A stretch of 64,000 bases of DNA, from positions 89,401,399-89,465,398 of the forward strand of contig CM068367.1 of NCBI GenBank assembly GCA_034769895.1, given 5' to 3'. The notes beneath the pieces are model-generated. The model saw only the letters and a list, made by a program, of their open reading frames with translations, was not told where the DNA came from and did no database searches. Shown here piece by piece: positions 32,773 to 44,500 of this stretch. This DNA is from Magicicada septendecula. Its lineage: Eukaryota; Arthropoda; Insecta; Hemiptera; Cicadidae. Every line of letters starts with the position of its first letter. The first letter of the stretch is position 1. A program made the translations under genes and the position numbers.

Positions 32773-35700
32773 CACGGGCGTCGATCCCAGGGGGGACAGG
32801 GGGGACGCGTCCCCCCCAACGTTTGGAACGTAGGTCAATGTCCCCCCCAATATTTGAATATAGGCAATCATAACAAATCTCATTTTAAACTTACATTGTA
32901 CCATCGTATGGTATCGTTCGGAATGCGAATGGAATGAGTAACAAGTGTTTCGCAGTAGCGGAGCCAGGAGCTGGTACATGAGATATGATATATCGCACAG
33001 CCTGGCTTTCCTAGAACTGGGCTATTCCCGTCCGTAAATAAACAAAACGGTTTGACCAGCGAACACAGTGCCAGTGGTGCGACAAGAGGACGGTATTCCC
33101 TTCACTGCACTGCCTGGTGATATACTCATTACTCATTTGCTCATTTGTGTCAGTGTGTCAATATGAAGCGAGTAGAAACCTAACAAGATATATTGTCTTT
33201 TTTTTAAAGACAAAAGAAAGCAGAAGGCGCTGGTAAGTGAATAATTTGTCATTTTTATTTTAAACTAATTATGTTTAATGCTACAAACAATAAAGCAACA
33301 AAATTTTATATTTAAACACTTTTAAAGCAAAATTAAAATCTAAGTGTGTATTTTTTTTATTTTTCACTTGAAATTTCGTTAAAGAATTTTCTTTATATTA
33401 TATTAGTTACTGAAAATTTACATAGATACTCAACTCAACGTATGCATACTATAATCATTATAGTATTATTATAGCATTATAATAATAATACCACTTTTTA
33501 TAAATCATTTTAGTGATTTAATGAATAGTCATTATAGCATTATACAGTAGTATAATGCATGCTTACTTACGTCTTACGTCGACCAAATTTTGTATCATTT
33601 CGTATCAACTTCCTGTGTTATTACAATTTAATTTTGATTTATGTATATGTACCTATTACATAATATATTTAATATATTAAAAAAAAGAAATACATAAACA
33701 AACCGGGTTTTTTTCAGTTCATAAACATTTTCATGAATTTATTGTTCAATTCAAGTTTTGTATGAAAAAAATCGTTAACAACTCTTATATAGCTAGGCAT
33801 TTCTTTATTTGTTGGCTATTACTTTTATTTTTATTATTGTATTATTGTTAACATTTATTTTTGTTCTCAGCGCTATCGAAAGTAAATGATGAAGAACTTA
33901 CACTTAAAGAGGAAATCTTACCGTGTTCTCCACGTTCTAGAGCACCAGCACCATCGGTCACTGCAACTAAAGTACAAGAAACGCCTAACGAAGACGTGAT
34001 GGCATCTGTCGATAGTTTCGTTTGCTACACTTCTCCTCAGCAGCCTAAGATTCTACCTGATGGCTTCCCAGTGCAGCAACTATCCGGCCGAATACTAAGT
34101 TTTCAGAAAAGTTGGTATGAAACATTTCCTTGGCTTCACATAATTGGAACTGAAGGGGTAAGCTGTTTTTACTGCACGAGATACGCTCAGTTGTGCCCAA
34201 ACAAAACTCTGGCTACTAAAGGAGATAAGGCATTTAGTGAAAAGGGGTTTAAAACCTGGAAGAAAGCTATTGAAAAGTTTAAAATGCACGAGACAAGTGC
34301 TGCCCATTCTCAAGCTATTTTGAGCCACACTCAGTTACAAGCACCTATTGAGAGACACTTATCAAATATAAAACTTCAACAACAAAAACTAGCTTTAGAG
34401 TCTTTGATGACAATTATAGGAAGTCTAAAGTACCTTGTTAGGCAAGGACTGGCCATTAGAGGACACAAGAATTTTGAAGGAAACCTAATGGAACTGCTGA
34501 AAGTTCGCAGTGAAGATAAGCCTTCTTTGAAACTGTGGCTTCAAGAAGAGACTAATTATACACACCCTACAATACAAAATGAAATAATCCAGATTTTGGT
34601 AAACGAAATTCTGTCCAGTGTAGTCCAAAGCATTAAATCAATTGATCCTTTGATGTTTTCTGTTATTTGTGACGGGACTATAGATGTTTCAGGGGATGAA
34701 CAAGTTAGTTTTTGTGTTAGATGGGTTGATGCCGATCTGGATCCTCATGAAAATTTTTTGGGTTTTTACGAAACGGCAAATACATGTGGTACAGACATAG
34801 CAGCTCTTATTTTTGATGCTCTATTTAGATTGCAACTCCCTTTGTACAATCTTCGTGGACAGACTTATGATGGAGCAGGTAACATGAGTGGTATCCATAA
34901 AGGGACTCAATCAGTTGTAGTAGATAAACAACCACTTGCGGACTACATTCACTGTGGTGCTCACTGCATTAATCTAATGATGAAAGCAAGCTGCGAAAGT
35001 TCAAGAACCGTTAAAAACGCCATGGATTGGGCCCATCAGCTGGGAATATTGCTTTCAAACACAAAAGCAAAAGACGAGTACAAACACATTATTGAGGATG
35101 CAGCTCAAGGTCCTGTCAGGAATATAGCAAAAATTAAACCTCTGTGTCCCACAAGGTGGATATATCGGCGATCACAAGTAAATGAAATTTGGAAGAAATA
35201 TCCTCTAATTCTAAAGACACTGAATGAGCTTACGGAGCAGAGATATGAAGGAGCCAGTGGTTTATTAAGTGTTTTTGAAGATGGGAGAACATATCTAGGT
35301 TTGATTATGGGGAGAGAAGTTATTGAACTTCTCGAAATTTTAAACAAGAGTTTTCAGGGCGAAAAAAGAACACTTACTGGACTATGTGCATCTGTTCAGC
35401 ACGTTGCTGGTGGTCTTGAAAAACTCAGAACAAACGAGAAGTTTTTATCTGTATATCAAGAGTGCAATGAAAAAATCTTAGAGCTTGGTCTTGAAGAGCT
35501 GAGACTACCCAGGGAAAGAAGGGTGCCCAAGAGGATGTCTGAGGGCATTGATGGACACAAATATATTTCACCACAGGAACACTACAGACGAGAATATTTT
35601 GAAGCTTGACACTGCTGTACAAGGCCTTAAGAATCGAATACTTGAACAAGCTAGTATGAAGAAACAGATTCTGTTAGAAAAGGTACTTCTAGAAAAGAAG

Positions 35701-36554
35701 GGATATGATGTAGTAACTCCTTATCCGGAAATTAACGACCATTCGTTAAAAACAGAACTCCAACTCTTTCATCTTTGGTATAAAGTAAAGTGCCTGAAAG
35801 ACGCTAAAGATGTGTTGGTTTCGATGGAAAAAGAAGTTAGTGACTTATTCTACAATTTTGAAGTGTTAGTTAGGCTTATGCTTGTATGTCCAACTTCAAG
35901 TTGCGAAGCAGAGCGGAGTTTTAGTGCTTTACGAAAACTGAAGACCTATCTACGGTCAACTATGACTCAAAAAAGGCTGAATCACGTAGCTGTTTGTTAC
36001 GTGCACAAAACACTGTTGGACAAATTAGATGATAGAAATGTAGCAAAAAAATTTATATGCAATTGTGAAGCAAGGAGGAATGTATTTGGCTCAGTGTAAT
36101 AATAACAAATGGTTTAGGTTTAGATAGTAAGCCATAACTTTACTCTTTGCTCATAATATATCATATATGATATATCTATCATAAGTCATGTTCTTTACTT
36201 TAAATTCATTTTTGATTTGTTTTACTGTTTTTACAAATCTTGAATAGGCTAGTTAAGTTTTATGCAATATTTTAACTTATTTTGGTAAGTTAGTTTTAAA
36301 AACGTAAAAGTGTTCATTTGACCTAATTTACTGTGTAATAAATAGAGTAAAAAATTGCATTTAATCATGTTCCAAAAATAACAAACTCAGTCAATATTAT
36401 TGTCAACAACCTATTGCAACCATTTTAAGTAAAAAATGCATCAAAATATAATTTGCAAAGGGTAATTTTTCCGAGGTAGGGGGGGGTAGTCTTGGACCCT
36501 CCTGAGACCCTAATGTGTGTGTCCCCCAATAATTTTATGCTGACGACGCCCATG
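32773..36554 (+). mobile_element. hAT transposon of ZMYM1/TTF-finger type
   Basis: Ends CACGGGCGTCG (32773) and ...CGACGCCCATG (36554) are inverted repeats matching at 10 of 11. They are flanked by a perfect 8-bp duplication, CCAAATGT (32765-32772 and 36555-36562). Both ends carry C-runs followed by CAATA. The 3,782-bp element contains one transposase gene with an intron. The element is not nested in a recognised repeat. Confidence 0.92.
33163..36099 (+). pseudogene. hAT transposase, TTF-type finger, spliced, broken
   Basis: Candidate exon 1 is 33163-33232 (ATG, donor GTAAGT at 33233). Exon 2 starts at 33871 after a TTCTCAG acceptor, and the phases join. Exon 1 has two in-frame TAA codons (33181 and 33205). 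Exon 2 encodes a TTF-like zinc-finger region (WLHIIGTEGVSCFYCTRY), then a DUF4371-like region, the catalytic-core block VICDGTIDVSGDEQVSFCVRW, the GAGNMSGIHKG block and IHCGAHCINL. A one-base shift near 35605 leads into the final segment, which ends with the hATC motif (TSSCEAERSFSALRKLKTYLRS, the conserved Glu within). The length of about 770 residues fits ZMYM1-like hAT transposases. Inactive as written. Confidence 0.88.
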
Positions 36555-36562
36555 CCAAATGT

Positions 36563-37183
36563 AAATATTTGGATTTATTTCAATTAATCCGTAAGCTGGC
36601 CTTCTTGTACTAATCAAAGTAATAATAATTAATCGCCTATTATAATTTACAAATAAACAAAAAACTACAAACTGCTAGAACGCGACATAGGCCTAAGTCT
36701 GTTTTGAACATGTATAAATTCATTTCAAGCGGTAACGTTTCTGGAGCCCAACGTACATTTTCTGAGAAATCTGATGCAAAAAATCAATCAAGTTCGAGAA
36801 ACTTACAATGACTGTAGGAAACCTTTGTGTGAAATATATATGTTCTCTAACAACGCGCTTTCCTCTCGTAACAAAAGCCCAGTCGTTCCCAGAACCAACT
36901 ACACAAAAACTTAAAAGATGCCGACCGACTCACAATACGCAATAGATATACTACAATAACTATGAAATAGGGTATTTTCTCGTGCACTTTCCCTACGATG
37001 AGAAAATAATAAAAGAAGGAAGATTTTTATGGCAGTCTCAGTTATAAAGTATTGAAGATAAGGATTTTACGAATCATGAGATTAGAATTTACTAATATAA
37101 AAGACATTAGGTAACTACTCTGATTTAAATAATATTCACGATGTGGTTTTGTTAGCAGATACTGTAGTTTAAAATTTAAGTTA
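36563..37183. other. Unannotated AT-rich spacer
   Basis: No repeat ends or coding signal recognised between the hAT and the Tigger-like MITE. Confidence 0.4.
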
Positions 37184-38563
37184 CAGTAATCACCCGTTGT
37201 AACGACCCCGCCAGCAGTGCCGGATTTACCACTAGGCCGACTAGGCTGCAAGCTACAGATATTTTTTTTTAACAGAAGTATTTTTATAAATCCACTTCTT
37301 TGATTTATTTAAGTACGATTTTTTGAAAGTAAATGATCGATTTTTGTTAATAATACAAATGGAACTTTACACAAGTGAAGTGTAAATATGTAGTATATAT
37401 CTAGTAGTATAGTCATATTTCATTCTGAATTACACTTATAAGCTTTTAATAAAGGTTTGTACATATAAACCACTTATAACTGAAAAAAGTGTGTTTATAT
37501 CTCTTCCTAAAATATAAAAACGTAGCCTACGTTATTTAAAAACAATTTTCTATAGTTTTCTTTTCAAAATTTATAAATTTTCCAGTAACATTTTTTGTGC
37601 ATGCTTTTCCCGACATTAATTCCATTAAGCTACATACTCACTGAATATTAGTTTACCATTAGCTTGTTGTATCCTTAATCAAAGGATAAAAAAAATCTAC
37701 TTATTTTTTTAATTTTATAAAAATTATAAGAAAAATTTTGCTTAATTCTTTTGCATGGTTCTTAATATTTTGAAAATGTTTGGTAAATGAAAGCACACTT
37801 TTTTGTAGTAGCCTACTGGTTTTAAATTTGATATTATTAATTTGACATCAAATTACTTCTGCAGTACATATATTACTTCAAAGTCACAGCCGGAGGGGGG
37901 GGCCTCAGAAAACTTGGCCTAGGGCCTTAAAAATCTTAAATCCGGTACTGGACCCCGCTTGTAACGGACAGTTCTAAGAAACATGGAGTGTTGAAAAATC
38001 AAAGACAATCAGGCTGAAAAATGACGCTTAGGAAGGCTGGACATAGTGAGCGAAGTAGAAGATCACTTGAACTTTGGCACTGAGTATGTTCAGCAATCAG
38101 AAAATGAAAACGTATTTCATTATGATCACTTCGACACCTTCGTGAGTTATTGTTTAAAGAAATCAACTTGAATCAATCTTAAACAAAAATCAGTAATTCT
38201 GTTAAGCCAGTAAATATGGAAAGTGATTCTGACACATAGCTATCTTGTTTTTGAAGAAGACAGACATTGGACAAAGTTTATACTATAATTATAAATGCGT
38301 TGCATAAAATAAACTATTCTTTACAATGGACTAAGTTTTTTTACAACTATGTGTACAGTACTTGTGTAAGATATAACTGTTTTCTTTATTGGTCTAATAA
38401 ATATTTTAACACAGTAAAATAAATAGTTTCTATTTTTATCCACGTAGTTTAAATGAGTCATAAACATATTATAAGGAGTACATGCTATATAATGTTACAA
38501 CGGACTCTCAATATAAAGGACAACCCAGAGCCCTTATTAGTACGTTATAACGGGGGATTACTG
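37184..38563. mobile_element. pogo/Tigger-like MITE with TA duplication
   Basis: Left end CAGTAATCACCCGTTGTAAC (37184). The right end, read inwards from 38563, is CAGTAATCCCCCGTTATAAC. They match at 18 of 20, flanked by TA on both sides. CAGTAATCCCCCGTTATAAC-type ends are characteristic of Tigger/pogo elements. A hAT MITE (37212-37950) sits inside. The rest (about 0.64 kb) has no DDE transposase frame, so the copy is non-autonomous. Confidence 0.85.
37212..37950. mobile_element. hAT MITE nested in the Tigger-like element
   Basis: The left end CAGCAGTGCCGGATTTA and the right end (inward) CAGTACCGGATTTA are flanked by a perfect 8-bp duplication, GACCCCGC (37204-37211, 37951-37958). Its internal edges contain TAGGCC/GGCCTAGG strings shared with the hAT at 39688, suggesting a related transposase. 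The body is AT-rich and noncoding. Confidence 0.85.
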
Positions 38564-38775
38564 TACTTTATTTTACAAAATACAAACATATCCCAAGCAA
38601 CGACGTTGTGAATAAGTTGCATAAGTTAAATCTTACGTGCGGGACCATTAGGCGAACCTTTAAATTAGCAAGTAAAGCCTAAAATTCTACAAGGTGATGG
38701 CCCTTCCCACACTTCTTTGGGTCCGAGAATTGGACTTTAACAAAAGGCCAGGTCAGTCACAACCAAGCGGCTGAA

Positions 38776-39085
38776 GTGAGATTTCTCAGGCACGTGGCAG
38801 GGTATACTCTCCACGATCATAGAAGAAACACAGATATACGGCAGGAACTGAATATTATGAGTATACTCGACAGAATCGCCCAGTATCGGCTAAATTGGTG
38901 GGAACATCTTTGCCGAATGGATGACTGCCGCATCCCCAAACAACTATGGAACTATAAGCCGAGGGGACGGAGAGGTGTGGGACGTCCGAGGAAACGCTGG
39001 AGTGATCAGCTCTAATCTTTGCCTGTTTGAGACCGGAACAAACCATCCTTGGTTTAATCCTTGAAGATGATGATGGTGATGACAA
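38776..39085 (+). pseudogene. Non-LTR RT tail with GAT-rich 3' end
   Basis: The frame 38776-39015 begins FLRHVAGYTLHDHRRN, then has NWWEHLCRMDDCRIPKQ and RGRRGVGRPRKRWSDQL, the standard C-terminal blocks of a widespread insect LINE group. A short 3' UTR ends in GATGATGATGGTGATGA (39065-39081). The same 3' sequence occurs inverted at 54314-54467. The RT core is missing (5' truncation). Confidence 0.8.
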
Positions 39086-39439
39086 ACCATATCCTACTCA
39101 CGATTTAACTTCGCTATCATGTTAAAATTAACTTAGAATGAGCCGGCTGTACGGTCGTGTGGTTATAGCACCCTGGCTACACTTGCAAAGTCAAGCGTCA
39201 CATGCACGAGTACAAAAAGTTGGCTCGATGACCACACTGCGGCTCAGCGGCGGGGACTTCTACACACGAAAAGATAAACAGACGGAGACGATTAAACTAC
39301 CTTTTAAAATGAATTTAGATTTAAATTTTAATTTAGATTTAATTCCCGAGAAGAAGGTGGAATAAGCGAGCGCTCATCGATTGCGCCCGGTTTAACACAC
39401 ACACATTACGATTTTCGAATAACGTCCAAAGTCTTTTTC
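39086..39439. other. Unassigned stretch, possible worn SINE-like part
   Basis: About 39138-39210 contains GAGCCGGCTGTACGGTCGTGTGGTTATAGCACCC, split here into parts: GGCTGTACGGTCGTGTGG and TTATAGCACCC. It is faintly reminiscent of a tRNA-like A box. No B box or TSD was found, so I do not call it a SINE. Confidence 0.25.
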
Positions 39440-39662
39440 GCATCATAGCGTCCAAACTTTACGACCTCTCCAATCACCCTCATTCAGATTTCTCCGTGTC
39501 GTTACATTCCTAATACCTTCTATCCAAGTCTTTCGCGGCCTCCCTCTTTTCTTTCTTTCAGGAAGGGTTCATTTCCGTAATTTCTTTGGATATCTATCAT
39601 TGCCCATGCGGCACTCATGCCCGTACCATCTTAACCTTTTAGCATCACTTGTGTCGTTTATA
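39440..39662 (-). pseudogene. Non-LTR RT tail fragment, minus strand
   Basis: Minus-strand translation gives pieces resembling LRWYGHECRMGNDRYPKK and a basic REGGRERL-like block, the post-RT GH..RM signature. The fragment seems to continue at about 40958-41080, after an insertion flanked by a 13-bp direct repeat. Confidence 0.5.
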
Positions 39663-39687
39663 AACAGAAATAACACTGTTGCACACC

Positions 39688-40856
39688 CAGGGGCGGATTA
39701 ACCATTAGGCTGACTAGGCTGTAGCCTAGGGCGCGGGACTTCGGCGGGGCGCAAAATGTTTGCTAAAAAATAATAAAATTTTACAGCTAAATGTAAAGTT
39801 GGTAATAAATTACAAGGATAAAAATTTTGAGTTCATTTTGAACACAGGCGCCTGTTTGCGAGAAGTTATGGTAAAACTGTACATAAATAATAGAAGTGCT
39901 TTCCAAACTGTTTTCTCCGGTTATGAGTCATCGGCGGCCGGCGCTCATAGAACTATGCCGCCGCCCGACTTACAGATATGCATGACAAGTTTGGGTTCTT
40001 ATGGAAACTACCTGAACTTTCTGAACTAAATACTGACATAATAAGACAAAAAGCTAATCCCTTCTAGAAAATTATGCTGTTGACTTTCATCAGACATGTC
40101 CTGATGAGTGTGTGCATTTAGCTCAGTTTTTAAAAGACTATGGATCTGTCAACGCAGAACAAGAAGGAGAAGAAAAGAAGAAAAAGCGGTCTGAAGCAAA
40201 ACCACTGTTGTATTTTTTGAAAACGTTTAACTTAGAATCAGTGTTTCCTAATGTTGAGATAGGTTTGCGCATTTTCCTTACTATGCCCGTCACTAACAGC
40301 AGTGGCGAAAGATCTTTTTCAGCTTTGAAGAGGGTGAAGAATTATTTACGCTCAAATTTGCGCCAGGATAACTGACCAGTGTAGCCCTCTTGCTAATTAA
40401 ATGTGACTTTCTGCAAGGACTTGATTTCAGTGAGGTGATTAAAACGTTTGCTCAATCTTGAGCAAGAAAAAAGAATCTAGCTTGAACTTTACATGAGTCT
40501 TAACAAATCCACAAGATATTTAACTGATTGTCTTCTTTGTGTAAATGATGTTAAATGTACACTTAATAAAACTATTCTGTAACTACTTAGTTAATTTTTT
40601 CCTTACAAAAGCCATGCAAACTGAAAATGGTTGAAGGTGTAACTCTAAAACAATCTCTGAAAAATAGCCTCAATTCTTGAGACTATTTCCAAAAACAGCA
40701 AGATTTTTGGAAATATTCCTGACTAAGAAATATATTCTAGGGTGTTTGAAGCTTCATTCAGCCCCTTGGAAATAAACGTAAGAGTAGCCTATGGGAGGTG
40801 AGGGGGCACTAAAATATAATTAGCCTAGGGCGCCAAGATACCTTAATCCGGCCCTG
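39688..40856 (+). mobile_element. hAT element with internal deletion, inside the hairpin
   Basis: The left end CAGGGGCGGATTAACC and the right end (inward) CAGGGCCGGATTAAGG are flanked by a perfect 8-bp duplication, TGCACACC (39680-39687, 40857-40864). Next to each end are TAGGC-rich segments (TAGGCTGACTAGGCTG; TAGCCTAGGGCGCC). The 1,169-bp copy keeps only the 3' end of a transposase, so it is a deletion derivative. Confidence 0.88.
40112..40375 (+). pseudogene. hAT transposase C-terminal remnant (hATC)
   Basis: Frame ending FLTMPVTNSSGERSFSALKR and then a KNYLRSNL block. This is the hAT dimerisation motif with the conserved Glu in GERSFS. The upstream catalytic region is deleted. It closely resembles the C-terminal block of the ZMYM1-type hAT at 33163-36099, so the two families are probably related. 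Confidence 0.8.
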
Positions 40857-41085
40857 TGCACACCATTATAGAAAAAATTCCCGATTTTTTTTTGTGGTGT
40901 GCAACAGTGTTATTTCTGTTTGTGATTACAACCACTACCACAACTTTATTAATTAAATGTGTCGTTTATATTGGTACGTATATTCATTCTTTCTCTTATT
41001 TCATTTTTAACTCTAAGCTGCAGTGTAAGCCTACAGCACTTTCTCTAGTATCCCATGTTTCTTAATCCAATTCCATGTTTCCTAC

Positions 41086-41451
41086 TGTTGAGAATATACT
41101 AGAAAACTCTACATTCATTTTTAAGTAAATGTACCTGTCATTGTAGAAGTGAAAGTTTGTGGGAGGTCGAGCTGCCTGGGCGGGGCCTCAACCCGCACAC
41201 ATGCGCGTTTACTATGAGAGTCTAGAAAAGTAATGTTCTCGAAGTTTTAAATAAAAGGAAAGATCTGGAAGCTGTTTTTCTATATAAATAGAGATGCACT
41301 CGATAAGTACAGGTTCAGTTTTAAATGTGCTCTTGTAATGTGTATTTCGTGTGTCCGTTTTATGAATACTTGCTACTAAACTGTTCCTTCAATAAAGCGT
41401 GTGTTTGCTCCTGTACTTAAATTATTCATTATTTTTACCCATACCTCAACA
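41086..41451 (+). repeat. Copia 5' LTR
   Basis: Starts TGTTGAGAATATACTAG. A TATA box (TATATAAATA, 41281) and an AATAAA polyadenylation signal (41391-41396) give a plausible U3-R-U5 layout with a short R. Ends CATACCTCAACA. Confidence 0.92.
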
Positions 41452-41468
41452 GGTTATGGGCCCAGTGC
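41452..41468 (+). promoter_or_regulatory. Copia primer-binding site (internal initiator-tRNA type)
   Basis: GGTTATGGGCCCAGTGC directly follows the LTR. Drosophila copia is known to use a fragment of initiator tRNA-Met, priming from the anticodon-stem region rather than from the 3' CCA end, and its PBS begins GGTTATGGGCCCAG. There is no TGG at the start as a 3'-end primer would need. The same mechanism is inferred here. Confidence 0.75.
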
Positions 41469-41528
41469 CATTTTAAAATCGGAGTGCAGTGTGTAATTGG
41501 AGTGCAAGTATAAAATATTTGTGCAAAA

Positions 41529-44500
41529 ATGGAACCGAATATAAAAATTGAAAAACTTCAAGACAAAGATAATTGGCATCAATGACGCTTCGTAGTACGC
41601 ACATTGATGGAAGAGGATGATGATGTGCTGGATGTTTGCGAAGGAAGATTAGCCGAGCCAGCTGCAGGTGCAGAAGATCGTGACGCGTTGTTGGAAAACT
41701 TCAAGAAGGCGGACAAAATTGCCAGAAAGTTAATTGTTACAACAGTGGAGAGAAAGCCTCTCGAACTTATAATGGGTTGTTCTGCTGCCAAGGAGATGTG
41801 GGACAAATTGAATACAGCATATGATCTAAAATCTGATGAAAATCTGTCGATGATTCAAAAACACTTTTTTGAGTTTAAGTGGACAGAGAGTGAAAGTGTG
41901 ACGTATAATATTTCAAAAATAGAACAGTTGGCTAGAAAAATGAAAAATCTCGGGGGAAAAATTGAAAAGACTATGGTGATGACTCGTGTTTTAACATCTT
42001 TGCCACAAAAGTTTAATCATTTTCACAGTGCTTGGGATACGGTATCTGACGATAAGAAGAATCTCGAAAATTTGACTGAGCGCTTGATGGCAGAAGAATT
42101 TAGATTACAAGAGCAAAAGGAAGTACACGAAGAGACGACAGCGTTGCTAGCTAATCTGAAAATCGGTCATAAGGAACAGAAGAATGACTCTTATAATTAT
42201 GAGAAGAATGATTTGAAACAAGAGCAGTGTTATAATTGTGGAAGACAAGGTCATTTAAAAAGGGACTGCTTCAGGTGTTATATGTGCAAAAGAAAAGGTC
42301 ATAAAAGTAACAATTGCTTCATGAATAAGAATAATGGACAGCGAAGATGGTCGAATAATCAAGAAAGAAGTAACTCGTCTTCTGGACAGAAGAAATCAAC
42401 ATCGAGGATAGCACTAATAGGTGACAAAGGCAGCTGTGGCAATCGGGATGATCTCTGGATTGTGGATTCGGGTGCGACGGATCATATGTCGAAGCATCGA
42501 GAATGGTTTTCAACGTTCGAAGAATATACAACACCAGTCAGTGTAAGAATGGGCAACGGTATGACAATGTCTGCATATGGTAAAGGTAATATTGACTTTG
42601 AAACTTATAAAAATAGTGAACGAGTAGAAGGTAGGCCTACTATCTACATAAAACGTATTATATGTTCCTGATTCAATGTATAATCTGTTTTCTGTTATAT
42701 GCGGGTAAAAGGGGTATAGATTATGAAATAACACATAATGCTACGAGATGTACTTTAAAGCATGGTAATGAAATTCTTGTAACTGGTTCCGAATATGAGC
42801 CTGATAGTTTGCTAAAATTAGACATTCAAACTTTAATTCCAAAAGAATGTAACGTGGTAGAACAAAAGAGTAGATCGATCATTGCCAACGGTAATGTTTT
42901 ACAATTATGGCACGAAAGACTTTGCCATCAAAATGTAAAACATGTGAAGAATTTTTTGAAAAATCTAAATATAAAATTTACGGATGAAAATTTCTTTTGT
43001 GAAGGTTGCGCTTATGGCAAAAATCATAGATTGCCTTTTCACAATCGAAAGTCGATCGTGCCACTAAAACTCGCGAAATAATTTATACTGACGTTTGTGG
43101 TCCTATGGAAGTAGAGTCTCTCGGTAGAAAGTTATATTTCGTTTCCTTTAAAGACGATTTTTCAAGTTATAGAGAAATTCATTTTATTCGAGAAAAATCT
43201 GAAGTAACAGAAAAACTAAAATCATTTTGTATCTGGGTTGAGGATCAATTTGCAACAAATATTAAAGAAATTCATTTTGATGGTGGTAAAGAATACGATA
43301 ATAAAGCTGTGATCTCTTTTTTAAATAGTAAAGGTATAAAATATTCGATTAATGTTCCATATACGCCCGAACAAAATTCAATTGCAGAGCGCGGTAACCG
43401 AATCATTGTAGAGGCTGCTCGATCAATGTTATATTCAAATTCAAACTTACCTCTATTCTTATGGGCAGAAGCAATGAATACTGCTGTACATGTAATTAAT
43501 AGAACAGGCCCAACAAAACAAAATAATAAAACTCCTTATGAGTTATGGAATGGAAAAACAGCTACTGTTGATAGATTTAAAATATTTGGAACCATGTGTT
43601 ATGTAATATATCAAAAGAAAAGCGTAAGAAACTTGATAAAAAATCGATGAGGGGTTATCTGGTCGGATATCATGAGGATTGTAAAGGTTATCGTGTATAT
43701 GTTCCGGAAGTGCGAGATGTCATTATAAGTAGAGATGTACTTTTTAAACCTGAAAGAGTATTAGCTGATTCAATTATTTTGAATTCTTTGAACAATAATA
43801 ATAAAGAAACTGAAGAAAATGAAATTATAACTCCTAAAAATAATGAACTTTTACTTAAAAATGAATCAAATGAGTTTGAAGAAAGAGAACCTTTACAATC
43901 TTCAAATAACAATCAAACTGGACGACAATTGCGCGATAGAACAAAATTAAAACCTACAGAATATTATGGATGTTCGATCACGTTTATTGCTGAAAAGTTA
44001 CCATCTAATTATAACGAAGCAATTACAAGTAAAGAAAAAGATAGTTGGCAAGCTGCAATGCAGGACGAAATTAACTCTGTGTGAAAATAAGACATGGGTA
44101 TTAGTGGAAAAGCCAAAAGATAAAAAGGTGATTAACAATCGTTGGGTTTTTGTGAAGAAGCTCAATCCAGATGGTACAGAACGTTATAAAGCGCGGTTGG
44201 TTATTAAAGGTTATTCGCAACAGAAAGATATAGATTATAAAGAAAGTTTTAGTCCGGTTGTTCGCTTTGATACAATAAGATTGATACTTAGTATTTCTGC
44301 TCGTGAAAATTTACATATCGGTAAATTTGATATAAAAACGGTTTTTTTATACGGCGACTTAAAGGAAGATATATATATGAAACAACCTGAAGGTTTTGAT
44401 GATGGAAGCTCACGCGTATGTAAATTAATGAAAAGTTTATACGGCTTAAAACAAGCACCAAGATGCTGGACTGAGCACTTCACTAATTTTCTTGTAAATA

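Larger units (their letters stand above)
39662..40921. repeat. 26-bp perfect inverted repeat (hairpin element) split by a hAT
   Basis: Left arm 39662-39687 (AAACAGAAATAACACTG...) is the exact reverse complement of the right arm 40896-40921. Without the hAT the loop is about 30 bases. The structure lies between direct 13-bp repeats TGTGTCGTTTATA (39650-39662, 40958-40970), which look like its own target duplication. Confidence 0.7.
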
